From: Aplectana chamaeleonis
Taxonomy: Eukaryota; Nematoda; Chromadorea; Rhabditida; Cosmocercidae
Reading direction: 5' to 3'
Length of the DNA stretch: 64,000 nucleotides
Assembly (NCBI GenBank): GCA_029168955.1
Contig: JAPDOI010000134.1
Coordinates: forward strand, 558,001 to 622,000
Under the pieces are notes generated by a model that did no database searches, was not told where the DNA came from, and worked only from the letters and a program-made list of their open reading frames with translations. How positions within the stretch are numbered: the stretch's first letter is position 1; every line of letters begins with the position of its first letter. Both the position numbers and the translations under genes were made by a program. Shown piece after piece: positions 41,707-53,139 of the stretch.

Positions 41707-42873
41707 TTTGAGCAGTTTACACTTCCGCTGCCAGTCGGCGCAGGGCGGCGGCCAGATGGTACGCCGCGTGTGGCGGGGAACATGCGTTGCGTGCTGCATC
41801 GAGGCGTTCCACCACGCGTTGATTGGGTCATTTCCCCTTAAACGACATGTTTGGAAACTCGCCTCCTACTCATATGATAGGATCAGTGCAAGAAGTCAAC
41901 AGAAGTGAGGTTAATGGAAGCCAACGTCTATCGGTAAGTTGAGATTGACTACTTTGCCACCCGATTTTCGTGAATATGTAAGTTTTCATGGAGATCACTA
42001 AGAATTCTATCTTTCTGGGTTCCATACAATACGATGCATCCGAGAGCCCCGTTTATAGCACACGACCAGTGGAAAGCGTCAAGTCGCTGAAGCGGCGTGA
42101 CGCTGGAAGGCTTGCGCATGCAACGTGTCTGAGGACGGCACATAGTTAACGATGGTATTGATAATATTAGTGATAGCCGCTCCCCTCCACCGCCAGCGAC
42201 AGGCCGGCTGCAATGGTCGCTTGGGAGCGAGATCAATAACAAATGTTGAAGAAGCGAACTCCCAGCGTCACTTGACGCTAGGACGTCTGCTATGGACGGA
42301 AACAAAGAGAGCTCTCAAACTGGAATGCAGTCACTTTCGACGGTGGTACTCCGGGACGCAACACGGGTCGCGTGTCCTGGCCGCGCGCGGCGTACCATCC
42401 TTCCCGCACTCCGCCGCTCCGTGTCGGAAGTATAAACGACGCCCTTCAGAGTAGACGAGCTGAGCGAGAGCTGATTACTGCGTTTGATGCGTCGCGCGCA
42501 GGAAAGGACTTCGACCATGTTTGTCGCTCACATCTGGTGTCGCCGATTTCGGGACAATCCTCTGTGGGACGGTGGCGCGAGTTTCGGAGCGACGCCGCTT
42601 TGAAAGCTTCTAGGGCCACGCATGTGTGCGTGGGGGCTCAGCCGTAGGCATGGATCTAACTGGTCAAACCAGAGTTGTCCGCCTGTGATTTCCGGTTCTC
42701 ACGGAGGAAATGGGTTGGGTCTGTTTTCGTTTATTCCTACCACAAGCAGTATTCTGGTTCTGTTCGTCTAACGCCATTTGAACTAACAGCTGTAGCCTTC
42801 GTAGATCTATGCATTGAAGTCACCTGTAACATAATGGAGTATTTTCAATGCTTTCCTTTACATTTGCTTGTAG
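41707..42873. other. Region upstream of the SFT2-domain gene
   Basis: GC-rich, no gene recognised; several open frames overlap on both strands without family resemblance. The promoter of the SFT2-domain gene should lie toward the right end. Confidence 0.5.
42867..42873 (+). promoter_or_regulatory. Candidate trans-splice acceptor of the SFT2-domain gene
   Basis: CTTGTAG immediately before the ATG, preceded by pyrimidine-rich TTTCCTTTACATTTG. No upstream coding exon is apparent, which fits spliced-leader addition. Confidence 0.5.
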
Positions 42874-45800
42874 ATGTTCGGAAGCATGCGAAACGCTCAG
42901 GCAGATGATTCTCCACCTGATGCCGGTGATGGGCCATATAGCAGCCGGCAGAATATCACAGCGGTGAGTCGCCTCCGCCAGAAATTGGTGAATTCAGACC
43001 GTTAAATGTTGAGGTGGCACCCTGCCCCCCCCCCATGCAAAAAGTGTGACTTTCGAAGGAGGATGAGCGACACTTTTCTGTGCACTTAGAAATACTAGGT
43101 ATTCACGCTGTTGTTCCGCTCTGAAGTATTTTTAAGTGGGGATTCCTCGCATGTATTCGAGATGGGAGGTCGTGTTCAAGATTATGTCAGTGGGTCAGCT
43201 ACTTTGTATACTCATCGGCTGTCAAAGCCAGTAGAAGCATTTTTAAATAGACTGCTCCAATGTGATCACCCCGGCTTGTTTTTTTACGGCTCCAGAGACG
43301 TGGGCAGGGTCCAGCAGGGCGGTCTTGCAGGAGCTACGTTCCCCTCTCAATGACCGAAATTTTCTCAATGTCAAAAATTTGAACCAATTTTCCTCTCTCT
43401 TAGATGCATTTACACTAAAATTCAAGCGAGTTCTTTCTCAAATTTTGCAAAGTTACCCGTTCGGATCATAATTTCTATGACCCCGCCTTTGCTCGTTACG
43501 TCCGTTCACAACCGCGCTGGACCTCGGGCGTAAGCTCTCCAGTGAAGGTCGTGTGAGTCTGTTAGGGACCATTCATACTTCTCAACGCCAGCGAGTCACG
43601 CGCAGACGTGGCGTTGGAGTATAAAAACATTTCGCGCATGTGAAGCGCTAGCGGAGACTATGAATGCTCCAGCGGCGACGCTGGCGAAGTGAAAAGAAAT
43701 AGGCTTGAATTGTGCTGTGCAAGCAAATTCTATGCAGGCTTTCTCGTTTGTGGTAGTTGAGGATAGTATTGCAATGTAATTCGGGTGAGAAGGAATGAAA
43801 TCGGTGGTGAAATAGTAATGAAATTTATGAAATTTTCGGTACATGCGTCGCAACCATAGCGGGCCGAGCGTGACGCGTTGCCTTTAGCGTCGTCATCTCA
43901 ATCACTTTATCGTCAGCTTTGCTATCTCAGCCAATCCGGTTTTCTTCTTCTTCTTCTGCAGCCTCAAAATGGTTTTTGTCATAGGTTGAGGAACTGGGCG
44001 GCCTTCACAGGATTCGTCCAAAGGTCCATTGTTGTTAAGGAGGTAGGTCTCTTCGGGCACATGAACAAGTGCGCCGTGTCGTGTCCGGGAGCACCACAGT
44101 CCGGGCATGCGTCTGGTCGGCTGCTGTCGATCTTGTTGACGTAAGACATGAGCAGAATAGAGTGACCACAGCGCAGCGATGCAAGAGCACATCTGGCTCG
44201 TCTGCCGAGTTGAGACTCGGACTCGCAAACCCGAGGCGGCACCGTTCCCAAGATAGGGTTCACAGCCGCCTTTGCTAGATATCCTCGAACAAACTGGGTG
44301 TGCTCCTCACGCAGAAGACGAAGCCTTTCCATGTTGGAGTCGGCCCATCTCTGTACATCAACTTTACGAGAAGCATCGGCGAACGGCGTCCTAATCGACC
44401 TCTCTCTTATGGGCTTCATGATTCTCTTTGACGGATGATTCGGCTGCCTCAGAACATTAATATACATCTGCTGTGCCTGGAGTTCACAATGCTCCTTGAC
44501 CGGCAATATGCAGGCCTCCGCGTGAAGGTGCTCCACCGGGGAGCTCCTTGCACAACCGGTGGCAATTCTAAGCGCAGCATTCTTTACACGCTGCAGCTTA
44601 TTCCAGGAGCTGTCAGACACCAGGTGCTCCCACACTGGTGCCGCATATTCCAGAGCCGGCTGAAGTATTGCTCTGTAGGTTCTCAATATAGTCTCTCGGC
44701 TGCTTCCCCATGATGTTCCTCCGAGAGCTCTCAAGATATTAAGCCTAGCCTTGACGACTGTTTGTTTCTGTTCCGCGTTTTTGTGGAACTTCAGTGAGGG
44801 GTCAAGAATAAGGCCAAGCAGCTTGGGGAATTTTGCTGCTGGCAACAGGTCACCATCCCATTTGGCATCTGGATGGGCACTGTGTTCCTTGGTGTTCGTT
44901 GTGAACACTGAAACAGAGGATTTTGCGGCAGAGACTGTGAGCATCATTTTATCGAGGAAGAGCTTCAACTCGACGAGATAGGCGCTGATCTTGTTAGCGG
45001 CTATCTGCAGGTCACGATCCTGGCACATGATGGTGATGTCGTCGGCATACATAACAATCCTTACATCATTGGGAGGCTCGGGAATGTCCTCAAGATACAG
45101 GCTGAATAGGGCAGGGGACAACACTCCGCCTTGCGGAACACCGGCTGCTATTGGAATGCTATCGGATACATGATGCTGGAACAGAACCTTAGCACGGCGG
45201 CCTTTAGTGAACGCTGCAATCCATCGCTTCTGTCATGATGGTAGCGACGACTTGAGCAGTTTCTCGGACAGCAGTCCCAAGTTAACAGAGTCAAATGCTT
45301 TGCTGAGGTCGAGGGCGACGGCCACCGTTCTCAGGGGCTTTCTCATGTTGAACCCATCGACCGCAAAGCTCACGATCTCCAATAGAGCTGTAGTAGTGGA
45401 GTGAATTTTCCTGAACCCATGCTGATGCTGCTGTCGCTCATTTTGATCAGCCAGGTCCGTCACGATCAACTTTTCAGCTAATTTAGCGACGGGCGATAAC
45501 AGGCTTATTGGTCGAAAGCCCTTTGCCGTGCTTTGGGACTTGCCTGGCTTTGGCAACGGTATCACATTGGCTGTCTTCCAAGCTTGGGGTAGAGTGCAGG
45601 TTCGGAAAGAAGTGTTAATGATATCTTCAAGCATCGGTAGAAGTTCCGTGGGAAGCTTCTTCAGGATGGCTGGGGAGATACCGTCAGGTCCGACAGCCTT
45701 CAAATTCCGCATTTCTTTGATAGCCTTCTCTACTTGCGTGAGAGTAAAGGCCTCAGAAGCGTTCATGAGCGGCAACCGGCTCAGTTCTCTAACCGTGACT

Positions 45801-48800
45801 CTGTTCTGCACGCCTCGCTTGGCACGTGTGATGAAGAAGTTCTTGCCGAGCGCATAAGCAGCCGCTTTCCCTGATTTGAAGACGTTCTCCTCGAACTCAA
45901 TAGCGGAGCTCATCGAGGGAGCGGACTTGCCGGAAATTTTCCTCAACACTTTCCACGTCGTAGTTCCGTCAGCCTTGAAATTCAGCTTTTCAGTGAACTT
46001 CTCCCAGCATTCCTTCTTGTTCTTATCCAGATCCTGCTTGATCTCATTATCCAGCACAGCTATGTCCGGGTCTAGATGGTCTGCGGCTCTCTTCTCATCT
46101 CTGGTTCTTATCTTCTGCAGTATTTCCCTGCTGACATTTGAAAAAAAGGTCTTGACACGACCCTCAGGAATTGCTGCTTTCATGGCCTTGCGCATGGCAC
46201 TTGTTAGATGGCGCTCTTTCTGATTAACATCACCATTCCATGGGTAGTCGACCGCATGGCGAAGTGCAACATCTCTGAACAGGGTCCAGTCTGCTAGGCC
46301 TAAATTAAGATAAGTACGATGACGAAAACCAGAGTAAGGGGCAAGAGAGTCAGAGAGATCAATATAGACAAAGACGGGATAGTGATCACTGGAGAGAGTT
46401 GTGGATGTGGACCACGTGCAAGCATTAGAGAGATTGGATGACACAAGAGAGATGTCTGGGCTAGAATGTCGGCCGTTGGCAGGGAGACGAGTGGGCTGGT
46501 CATTATTGAGGATAACCAGGTCACACTCCTCAGCCCATTCTTCGACATCTCCCCCTCTGGCGTCAGAATCAAGAGCGGAACAGAACGTGTGAGCATTGAA
46601 GTCACCCGCAAAGACAGCTGAAGGGAGAGTGAGCAGTCGTACAACTGCTTAAGGAGGGGAATAGGATTATAAGAGGGGGGACAAGATGATATAGGAGAAA
46701 TATATATGTTAAATAGAAAAAAAGGAGGTTTGAGGGGGAGGGGGACAGGAATGTACTCAGAGTACCGTCCTTAGGAGTATTAGGGATAATATGAGAAGGT
46801 AAGGCAGATTGAACGAAAGTAGACACTCCGCCCCCAAGAGCTGTCCTTGGCATGTGATAGGCGGTGTAGCCCGGAATGTTAGGTTGGGGATAAGTGGTAG
46901 ATGGAGAGAGCTTGGTTTCTTGAACCATGATAACATCCGGGTGATGAGAACGTGCGAATAGAGAGAGTTCAGATAACTTGTCGCGAAGGCCGTTGAGATT
47001 AATGTGAACAATGGAGAGGGGGACGGTTGGTAATTGAGGAATCAGAGTTGTTGGGGGCAGAGCATAGAACACAACGAAAGGATGAGTCATGATGCCTCAC
47101 AGAACTGAGGCCCGAACAGGAGAAGTGCACCCACCTTTGGCATCCGAAGCACTGGACACTTGTTTTATGCCAGGTAACATCCTCGCCGCAGGTGGCACAT
47201 GGATGCTTCCGTGCTGGACCTGGATTCCTCTCGACGCCGGCCCTTTGTAATAAAATCCTCAGGAGAGCTGCGGCCGACCAGCACCTCTCCCATGACAAAA
47301 ACCCTCTTCTCGGAGGGGTTGACGTCGGTTTGCACGGAGGCGATCTTCTTTCCTCCACACTGCCACGGCACGAACGTACGACATCTCGGCAGCAGCCAAT
47401 CCGGTTTGACTCGTCCATCTCCGAGCCAAAACAAGAAGAACCATTTCTTTACTTTAACAGGGTTTTTTCGGGGCTTTTCGTCATTTCTCATTACAAAAAC
47501 CTCTAAGCCGTGTATTTTTGACATAAAATTGATAGTCTTTGAGTCGTGTATGCTGCCTTCAGTGGGATCCATCTTAAGCGCAGAAAACACCAAAAGTTTT
47601 TTTTTTTTGTGTTTGACACTTATGTTGGGCCCGGCTAATAGGGTATCCACACTTGGAGCGATGCGATCGCCCTCAGAAGGGTGCTTTAGCATCAGTCGCC
47701 TCGCGCGACAAAGGATTTGGGGAGTCGCGATGAGATCAGCCATCGCACGCGGCGTTTGCGTGGCAGCTGCTACGCCCGATGGCATTGCGCTCACATCGCG
47801 CTTAAACCAATGTTCCACGCAATTGCTTGTTGTTCAGCGCGAGTTCGCAATTTCATCACATCGCAGCGCCCTACACTGCTATGCGATGCACATCGCAGAG
47901 CAAATTACATGGCGCGCGATTTTCGTGACGCAATGTAAGTGTGGTTCCTCCCTAATGACGCTAGAACAGTTCACTGAAGAGGTCTGCAGAGTTGTGTCGA
48001 CCGGCGAATGGTCGCCGAGCGTCAGCCTTGACACGGCGACGAAAATGTTTCCGAACATTATCGTCGCCGCGTCGGTTGTTGCTCTGCTGGCAGTGATGCA
48101 CGGTCGTCGCCGCGTCAAAACACTGCGGTGCCCCTTCGTCACCCTTCACGCCGCGTCGGTCGCCATCGTCGTCGAATGTGGTCGATATTGCATCACCCAG
48201 CGCTGTTCGTCGCTGCGAGCAACGCCGCGGCTTCAACTCTGCGGACCCCTTGGGTCACCAAAACACTATTGTAAAGATGAAGGAGGGCGAAAGTACGAAA
48301 TCTCTTCAAAATACGCCGGCCCTCCGTCAGTCATCCAGCACGTTCTGGTGGACAAGAAAGTTTAGGGCTTTGTGGCGCCTGTTCGCTATTATCCCGTGTT
48401 TTTAGAGCTAGCCTGCGCAGGGTCAAGCGCGGTTATGTAATTTCTTAACGGGTGGTGAAAAGGGGGGGGGGTTGTAAAATTTTCAGCCCGAAAATGAAAA
48501 TTTTGGGGGGGGGGAATCGTTTGAATTTTCTGTCCAAAATCGAACATCGAGAGGAGAGTAAAAAAAATTGTGTAAAGGGTTATTCTCATTCCAGGATCCC
48601 GTCATCCAGAACTCTACATCCTTGACATGGGAGACGCGAATACAGTGCTTCGTTGGATGCTTCCTTCTCTCAATAATAAGCTCATTTTGTGTATGCTTTT
48701 TTTCTAATTATTTTTTTCAAAGTCGTCATCATTTTTCATATGAGTGTAATTGTTCACCTAGAACACAGGCGTTTTTTCTCTGATATGCTCTGTTCGGTAG

Positions 48801-50408
48801 CTTACACATCCGACAAGTCTATTGGTTTTCAACTTTTGCGAGGACTTGTTTGTTTAACCATTTTAAAGAACGTATTTGTTGGTTAAGGAGGGTTTCCGGG
48901 CATCTCGTCCCCGCGGTGATTTCACACCACAGTCGTAGCTTGTCACAGGTAGGAGTTTTCCCCCCTTTCAAGGCTTAGGTTTAGTATACTGGATCCATCA
49001 AACACTAAGATTAACGACGACCTATCATTTAAAGGTCACTTTTCGATTCCTGTGTCGAGGATGAACGGCTATGAAAACGAGATGCCATAGAATCGTTAAG
49101 GAGCTGCTACATATAAGCTCGAGCTGAAACGCTTAGTTTCAATTTCGCTATGCGTTTGAAAACTGAAAACTTTTTAGAAACTCTCGAAGATTTGTGCACA
49201 GCTTTACTAGGTTTATTTTCGTCTTTGTTAGGCAGACGTTTTTTGTGACCTCGAGAGAGAGAGCAGCCTCTTCTCAATTGTCCTCTCAAGTGTCACCTAT
49301 GAGTTAAAGGTCCTCTCATGAAATCTTCTCAGAATGGCTGTCAAGGGCTGCAAGTTTTTTCCTATAAGAGCCAACGATTCGATGTCACTTTTTAGAGGCA
49401 GCGTTCACAATGAGTATCCTATTCGAGTTCGACTCAAAGGTGGGGTTGTTTGGTTGTGAACTATCGACTGGTAAAGAAACAGCGAAGAAAAGCGCTTGGA
49501 ATAAGCTAAACTAGCGGTTTCTAGCGTACACACAGATCCAGGGCGCGGACGAGCTTACGCGTCCTGCTAGTTTCCGCAAGCGCGAGCTAATGGCGAGATG
49601 TGCACGTATCGATCTGGCAGGCCGTGGCGGAGTTGCTTGGAAATTTGCCATTGAAAACGTCCGCGGTGCCACAAGCTCGCCAGAACGGGGGCGGGGTGGG
49701 CTAAGCAGGAGTAATGGGCTAACGAAATCGCCACTTCGCGGCCGTCATTATTGATTACTTGCCCGTTTTTGCTGCTTTCTTCGACCCCATCCCTCCAGCA
49801 TCTGCCAGCGGTGTGATTCACAGTAAAAACGAGATTTGTCGTGAACGCTGCTTCTAAGCGGAAAAGAAATCGGTGTTATAGGCTGGTTATCTGCTGCTGC
49901 TGACGAAGTTGAACGGCTTCTGTATTATGTCGTCGATTGGCGCTATTCTTTCATTGTGTAGTACGTGTTTTCTGATGGGACCAGTTGGTCAGTGCAAGAA
50001 GATGTTCAACGAGAGTCGCTGGCTGGCATCATTGTTTTACATTGGCTTCATTGCCCTGGCTCTGATTGCAGGTTGGTGTACAATTTTTAATGAAGAATTG
50101 GTTGTTTCCTCAATAGAAATTTTGGTTTCGTTTGTAGAAGTCCTAGTACTAAAGTATGATAGAGTTGAGAAGATCAAGAACTATCTTTGTTGTGTTAGAG
50201 TTTGGAGTATTTTGAAATATGCCGGTGACATGGCATGCGAATATATCCAGAGTAGTGACTTCTGTTCTCGACCAAATGACGTCTGGTGGTGAATTGATCA
50301 ATCTTGATCTAATGTCTCGTTAGGTTTCTAGTGGTTGGACTCACTTTGGCAGTCAGGGCCTACCTGATCATCTGCATTGTGTCTCGAACTGTCTTTGCAA
50401 ATTGTTGA
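42874..50408 (+). CDS. SFT2-domain vesicle transport protein
   Basis: SFT2 proteins are small four-helix membrane proteins of Golgi/endosomal compartments that act in endosome-to-Golgi retrograde vesicle fusion. Four exons with matching phases: 42874-42963, 48595-48690, 49882-50071 and 50332-50408, giving 150 residues (human SFT2D1/2 are about 160). The start exon codes MFGSMRNAQADDSPPDAGDG; the ATG directly follows CTTGTAG, a likely trans-splice acceptor. Family blocks: NSTSLTWETRIQCFVGCFLL (start of TM1), then SIGAILSLCSTCFLMGPVGQ, the signature STxFLMGPVxQ, and CKKMFNESRWLASL. TM segments lie near 43-60, 66-85, 102-122 and 124-140. The C-terminal exon (VVGLTLAVRAYLIICIV) is less conserved than expected, so it is the least certain. 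Intron 1 holds LINE copy B; intron 2 a TTAA MITE. Confidence 0.87.
43979..47090 (-). pseudogene. LINE copy B ORF2: endonuclease-reverse transcriptase
   Basis: Starts at ATG 47090 with the endonuclease block [17 protein letters not shown] and ETKLSPS. Frameshifts between about 46,760 and 46,440 break the endonuclease. From 46444 to 45233 the RT runs with [23 protein letters not shown] and ALDLSKAFDSV. A TGA replaces the Trp codon of the LWQKRW block at about 45,235 (TGG in copy A), then the frame continues to 43979 with [25 protein letters not shown] and the C-terminal CPDCGAPGHDTAHLFMCP. Only the nonsense codon and a few indels disable it, so the copy is fairly young. Confidence 0.92.
46999..47393 (-). 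pseudogene. LINE copy B ORF1: 2A-like motif plus PHD-type finger
   Basis: Same design as copy A: hydrophobic [11 protein letters not shown], then GVERNPGP (47215-47238), then [24 protein letters not shown]. Here Arg replaces the Met before the motif, so the frame has no ATG of its own inside the element ahead of the 2A core. Overlaps the start of ORF2. Confidence 0.8.
47408..48594. other. Rest of SFT2 intron 1
   Basis: GC-rich part at 47640-48240 with CGTCGCCGCG motifs and long open frames on both strands that resemble no family. A CAGGGTCAAGCGCGG hAT-like end and a poly-G run (48455-48520) follow. No exon recognised before 48595. Confidence 0.5.
49392..49857. mobile_element. TTAA-type MITE in SFT2 intron 2
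   Basis: Ends TTAG-AGGCAGCGTTCACAA and GTCGTGAACGCTGCTTCTAA. Interior unlike the 636-1088 copies. Its right end is about 25 bp before exon 3 of the SFT2-domain gene. Confidence 0.7.
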
Positions 50409-51164
50409 CTGAATTCACAGTAAGGCTTAGTGCATACTTCCCGCGATGCGAGACAGTGCGTAACAGCAGTATCGATTTTCGGTCGATATAGATGGCAAAC
50501 ACTGCGTCGCGTCGCCTGTCGCGGGAAGTAGGCACTAGGACTAGGATAGGAGCTCGGACTCAATTTGCTTTTCAAAGCCACGCGCGCGGCGTTTCAACAA
50601 AGGGAAGCCTGCGGTTTCCCGCCGCGCGGTCGCATTTAGCCAGCCGAAATTGGCCTGAGGCTCCTTCCTCTTTGTGCATTAATGTGTGCACTCAGGGTCA
50701 AGCGGGTCGTTCTGTAGGACCTCAGCGAAGGTGAGGGTCAAGCGGGGTGGCGAAATTTCACTATGGGGAGTGAGGGGGGGTCGCTAAATTTCGGCGCGAA
50801 AATGAAGGTTAGGGGAGATTGCGAAATTCTGGCCCAAAAATGAAAATTTCGCGAAGATATCCCAAATAGTTGATATTTTCGATCACCAAAGGGAAGGATC
50901 GTAGCATTGTTCAGGTCTTATACGCTTGAGCCCGACTACTGAATTGATTTTCGGCGTCTTACTAATCAAATATAATTGCCCAGAAATGGCGCCTCGGGGA
51001 GGGGGAGTTGGCAAAAAATGGATTTCGGAAAAAATATTATTGATGGAGTGTGGTCGCTCCGATTTCGAAAAATCACGTAGCGTCTCGCTTGACCCTGGCA
51101 GAGGTACAGCCCCCTCCCTTTGATGACCAAAAATTTAGAATTCCTGTACTCCTCCGTCAAGTAT
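50409..51164. other. Spacer 3' of the SFT2-domain gene
   Basis: Contains a short inverted pair (CTTCCCGCGATGCGA/TCGCGGGAAGTAG) around 50435-50530 and a hAT-like MITE at about 50692-51102 with CAGGGTCAAGCGGG and CTCGCTTGACCCTG ends. No coding signal. Confidence 0.5.
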
Positions 51165-51305
51165 GATCGATCACTGGTCGAGAGATTGCCGCTTCGAACA
51201 CCCGTGGCACGCACGCTAGCGAGGAGGCAATGATACCATCACTACCTCCTCGCTTGCGTGCGTGCCACGTGTGTTTGACGCGGCGATCTCTCGACCAGTG
51301 ATCGA
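51165..51305. repeat. Foldback MITE, relative of 29793-29933
   Basis: Arms GATCGATCACTGGTCGAGAG and CTCTCGACCAGTGATCGA, with the CACGCACGC.AGCGAGGAGG core also inverted. Immediately followed by another foldback. Confidence 0.85.
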
Positions 51306-51324
51306 CGATACTGTCGCTCTCGGA

Positions 51325-51487
51325 ACCAAATTCCGGTCCGCATTTGCGGACTACGGCTATCGCATCATACGGCAAGTGATAATCGTGCTTGGTCCACTTG
51401 GTTCTGGCACGACTCACCTTCCTCCCAGCACGATTATCACGTCTCGCAAGATGCAACAGCCGTAGTCCGCAATTGCGGACCAGATTT
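51325..51487. repeat. Foldback element, TCCGGTCCGCA ends
   Basis: Arms AATTCCGGTCCGCATTTGCG and CGCAATTGCGGACCAGATTT, inner arms GTGATAATCGTGCT and AGCACGATTATCAC. The terminal bases resemble those of the MITEs at 28998 and 55420. Confidence 0.75.
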
Positions 51488-52275
51488 CAGCTCCGAGTAC
51501 GATAGTATCTCGTATGGGGCGAAATTCTCACGAACTCTTCTCACTATTAGATGAGAAATTGCACAACCACTGTTGACCCTGTGCTCAGTTTCTTATTGAA
51601 CTTTAAGGGTAGTGACCATCGTGTATTCCAACCCCTGAAGAGGCGGGAGAAACGGGAGACGCAGCGAATGGGCTGCCGCTAGCCCCGTGTTGCGTCCAAT
51701 CAGGATCCTCGTTCTTCCCAATTTCTTTCGCCCCTTCAGGGGTTGGAATTCACGATGGCCACCACCTGAACTTTGAACTTGTACTGTTTGATTTGTTTAG
51801 AACAGACTGATATGATGTCATTTCCTAAACCATTTTTCTTTCTTCACAACTGAAACGGGGCGATTTTGTCGCGAGAAACCTTCCAGACCTTCCGATAAAA
51901 CTGGATGTTGAGCGCCTATCTGCATTCTGTTGTGTCGCATTGAGAATTCCGTTGGACAGCTTCCTTCGTTTTCAGTCTATCTGACTTCCTTGTATTCTAT
52001 TCTTCTTTTTTCATCACACGTGAATACAAGGTGGGTGCACCGCACCCTCCTTTGGTTCACAGAGACGTTCAAAATAAACGTCTGAATTTTTCTGGAAAGC
52101 TTCCTATCACCTGCCAATCTGCGGTTGTACTGAGGTGGAAAGCGCAAAAATAGCGAATAGGCTATAGGCAGATTTTTACTAATTTGCCGGGCAAGTGACA
52201 GTTACCTGCCTGTGGTAGCATTGTAAAAGTTCGCCGAAAAGTCCTTTGGGGACCTGTTTGTAGGCAATTGATGGC
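51488..52275. other. MITE-bearing spacer
   Basis: An inverted pair GTATTCCAACCCCTGAAG/CTTCAGGGGTTGGAATTCAC bounds a foldback element at about 51614-51759. The remainder is AT-rich with no feature I can name. Confidence 0.55.
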
Positions 52276-52755
52276 TTAAAGCCACAGTCCAAGCTCTGAA
52301 TCGATTTTTCGTTTCTGCCTATTTTGGAGCAAATATCAAGCTGATCACAATGGCGTCTCCAGAATCGCTCAGAACGCACTACAAACTGAGTTACGGCTCC
52401 TCAAAAATCTTGAATTTAAACTGGTAGACGTTCGCGGACGAGTTGTCTCGAGCCTGTATTTTCTTGTTACTCGCAGCAATCATTCTGAAGCAGGTCACCA
52501 TATGAAGCCAAACCAAAAACAAAAGGAAGAACATAGGTTTTGAATATAATCAATCGCTCTTCTCTTCCCTATTGAGGTCGGAAACCTGCCAGTGAGCGTT
52601 GCCCGTTTTTTCTTTCAAGGGGGCGTGGTCGACTTTTTCCCAGCTTTTTCTCGTTTATTTGCTCGAATTGAGAGTTCGCGCTTGGCAGGATTGCTATAGA
52701 CGGCAACCCGACCAAAATATCAAAAATTACCTTTAAGGTTGGACTCTGCCTTTAA
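52276..52755. mobile_element. TTAA-type MITE, AGGCACAGTCCAACC subfamily
   Basis: Ends TTAA-AGCCACAGTCCAAGCTC and AAGGTTGGACTCTGCCT-TTAA, 480 bp. Nearly the same element, 482 bp and in the same orientation, is nested at 58157-58638, which confirms both boundaries. Confidence 0.85.
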
Positions 52756-52809
52756 CAGAGTCAAACAGACCGTTGCCTAGGGCCTCGATCGAGTTAACAT
52801 CGGCATAGT

Positions 52810-52912
52810 TAGACTTTGCGTTCCCCATTGGAGGTTGGCGCAAACTCGGTGACCTGTGTTGTAACACATGGCACCGAGTTTGCGCCAGCCTTCAATAATG
52901 AACGGAAAGTCT
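52810..52912. repeat. Short foldback element
   Basis: Outer arms AGACTTTGCGTTC and GAACGGAAAGTCT; inner arms TGGCGCAAACTCGGTG and CACCGAGTTTGCGCCA around CCTGTGTTGTAACACATGG. Confidence 0.75.
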
Positions 52913-53139
52913 CATTAGGATTCACGCCGACATCAAGTCCCCCTTTGGCGACAGAAATTGTGACAGAAATGTGTTCGAAAATTTTACGTTAGAAATTGTC
53001 CCCCATGTAGGAAATATTCTTGACGACTTTGGGACTATAAATTTCCTACTCTCTTCACAGCACCTCTTGATTTTTCAGTTTTTTTTTTCGCAAAATTTCT
53101 TTGTCGCAATCTACAGAACTTACAGGGGAAGTGTTTAGA

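Larger units (their letters stand above)
43943..47393 (-). mobile_element. Full-length-like APE-type LINE, copy B (3451 bp)
   Basis: Same family as copy A. Flanked by a perfect 14-bp duplication AGCCAATCCGGTTT (43929-43942 and 47394-47407). The 5' terminus is the same GCTGCCGAGATGTCG and the 3' end is a GAAGAAGAA tail. It is inserted antisense in intron 1 of the SFT2-domain gene. Confidence 0.96.

Noticed and set aside
47199..48365. 388-codon plus-strand open frame
   Set aside because: It starts antisense to the LINE ORF1 and runs on into GC-rich flank; composition is irregular and no domain is recognisable. Long frames are expected by chance in GC-rich sequence.
48276..48365. Alternative first exon for the SFT2-domain gene (MKEGESTKSLQNTPAL)
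   Set aside because: The possible donor after it leaves phase 2, while the next exon needs phase 0. The exon at 42874-42963 fits in phase and has an acceptor before its ATG.
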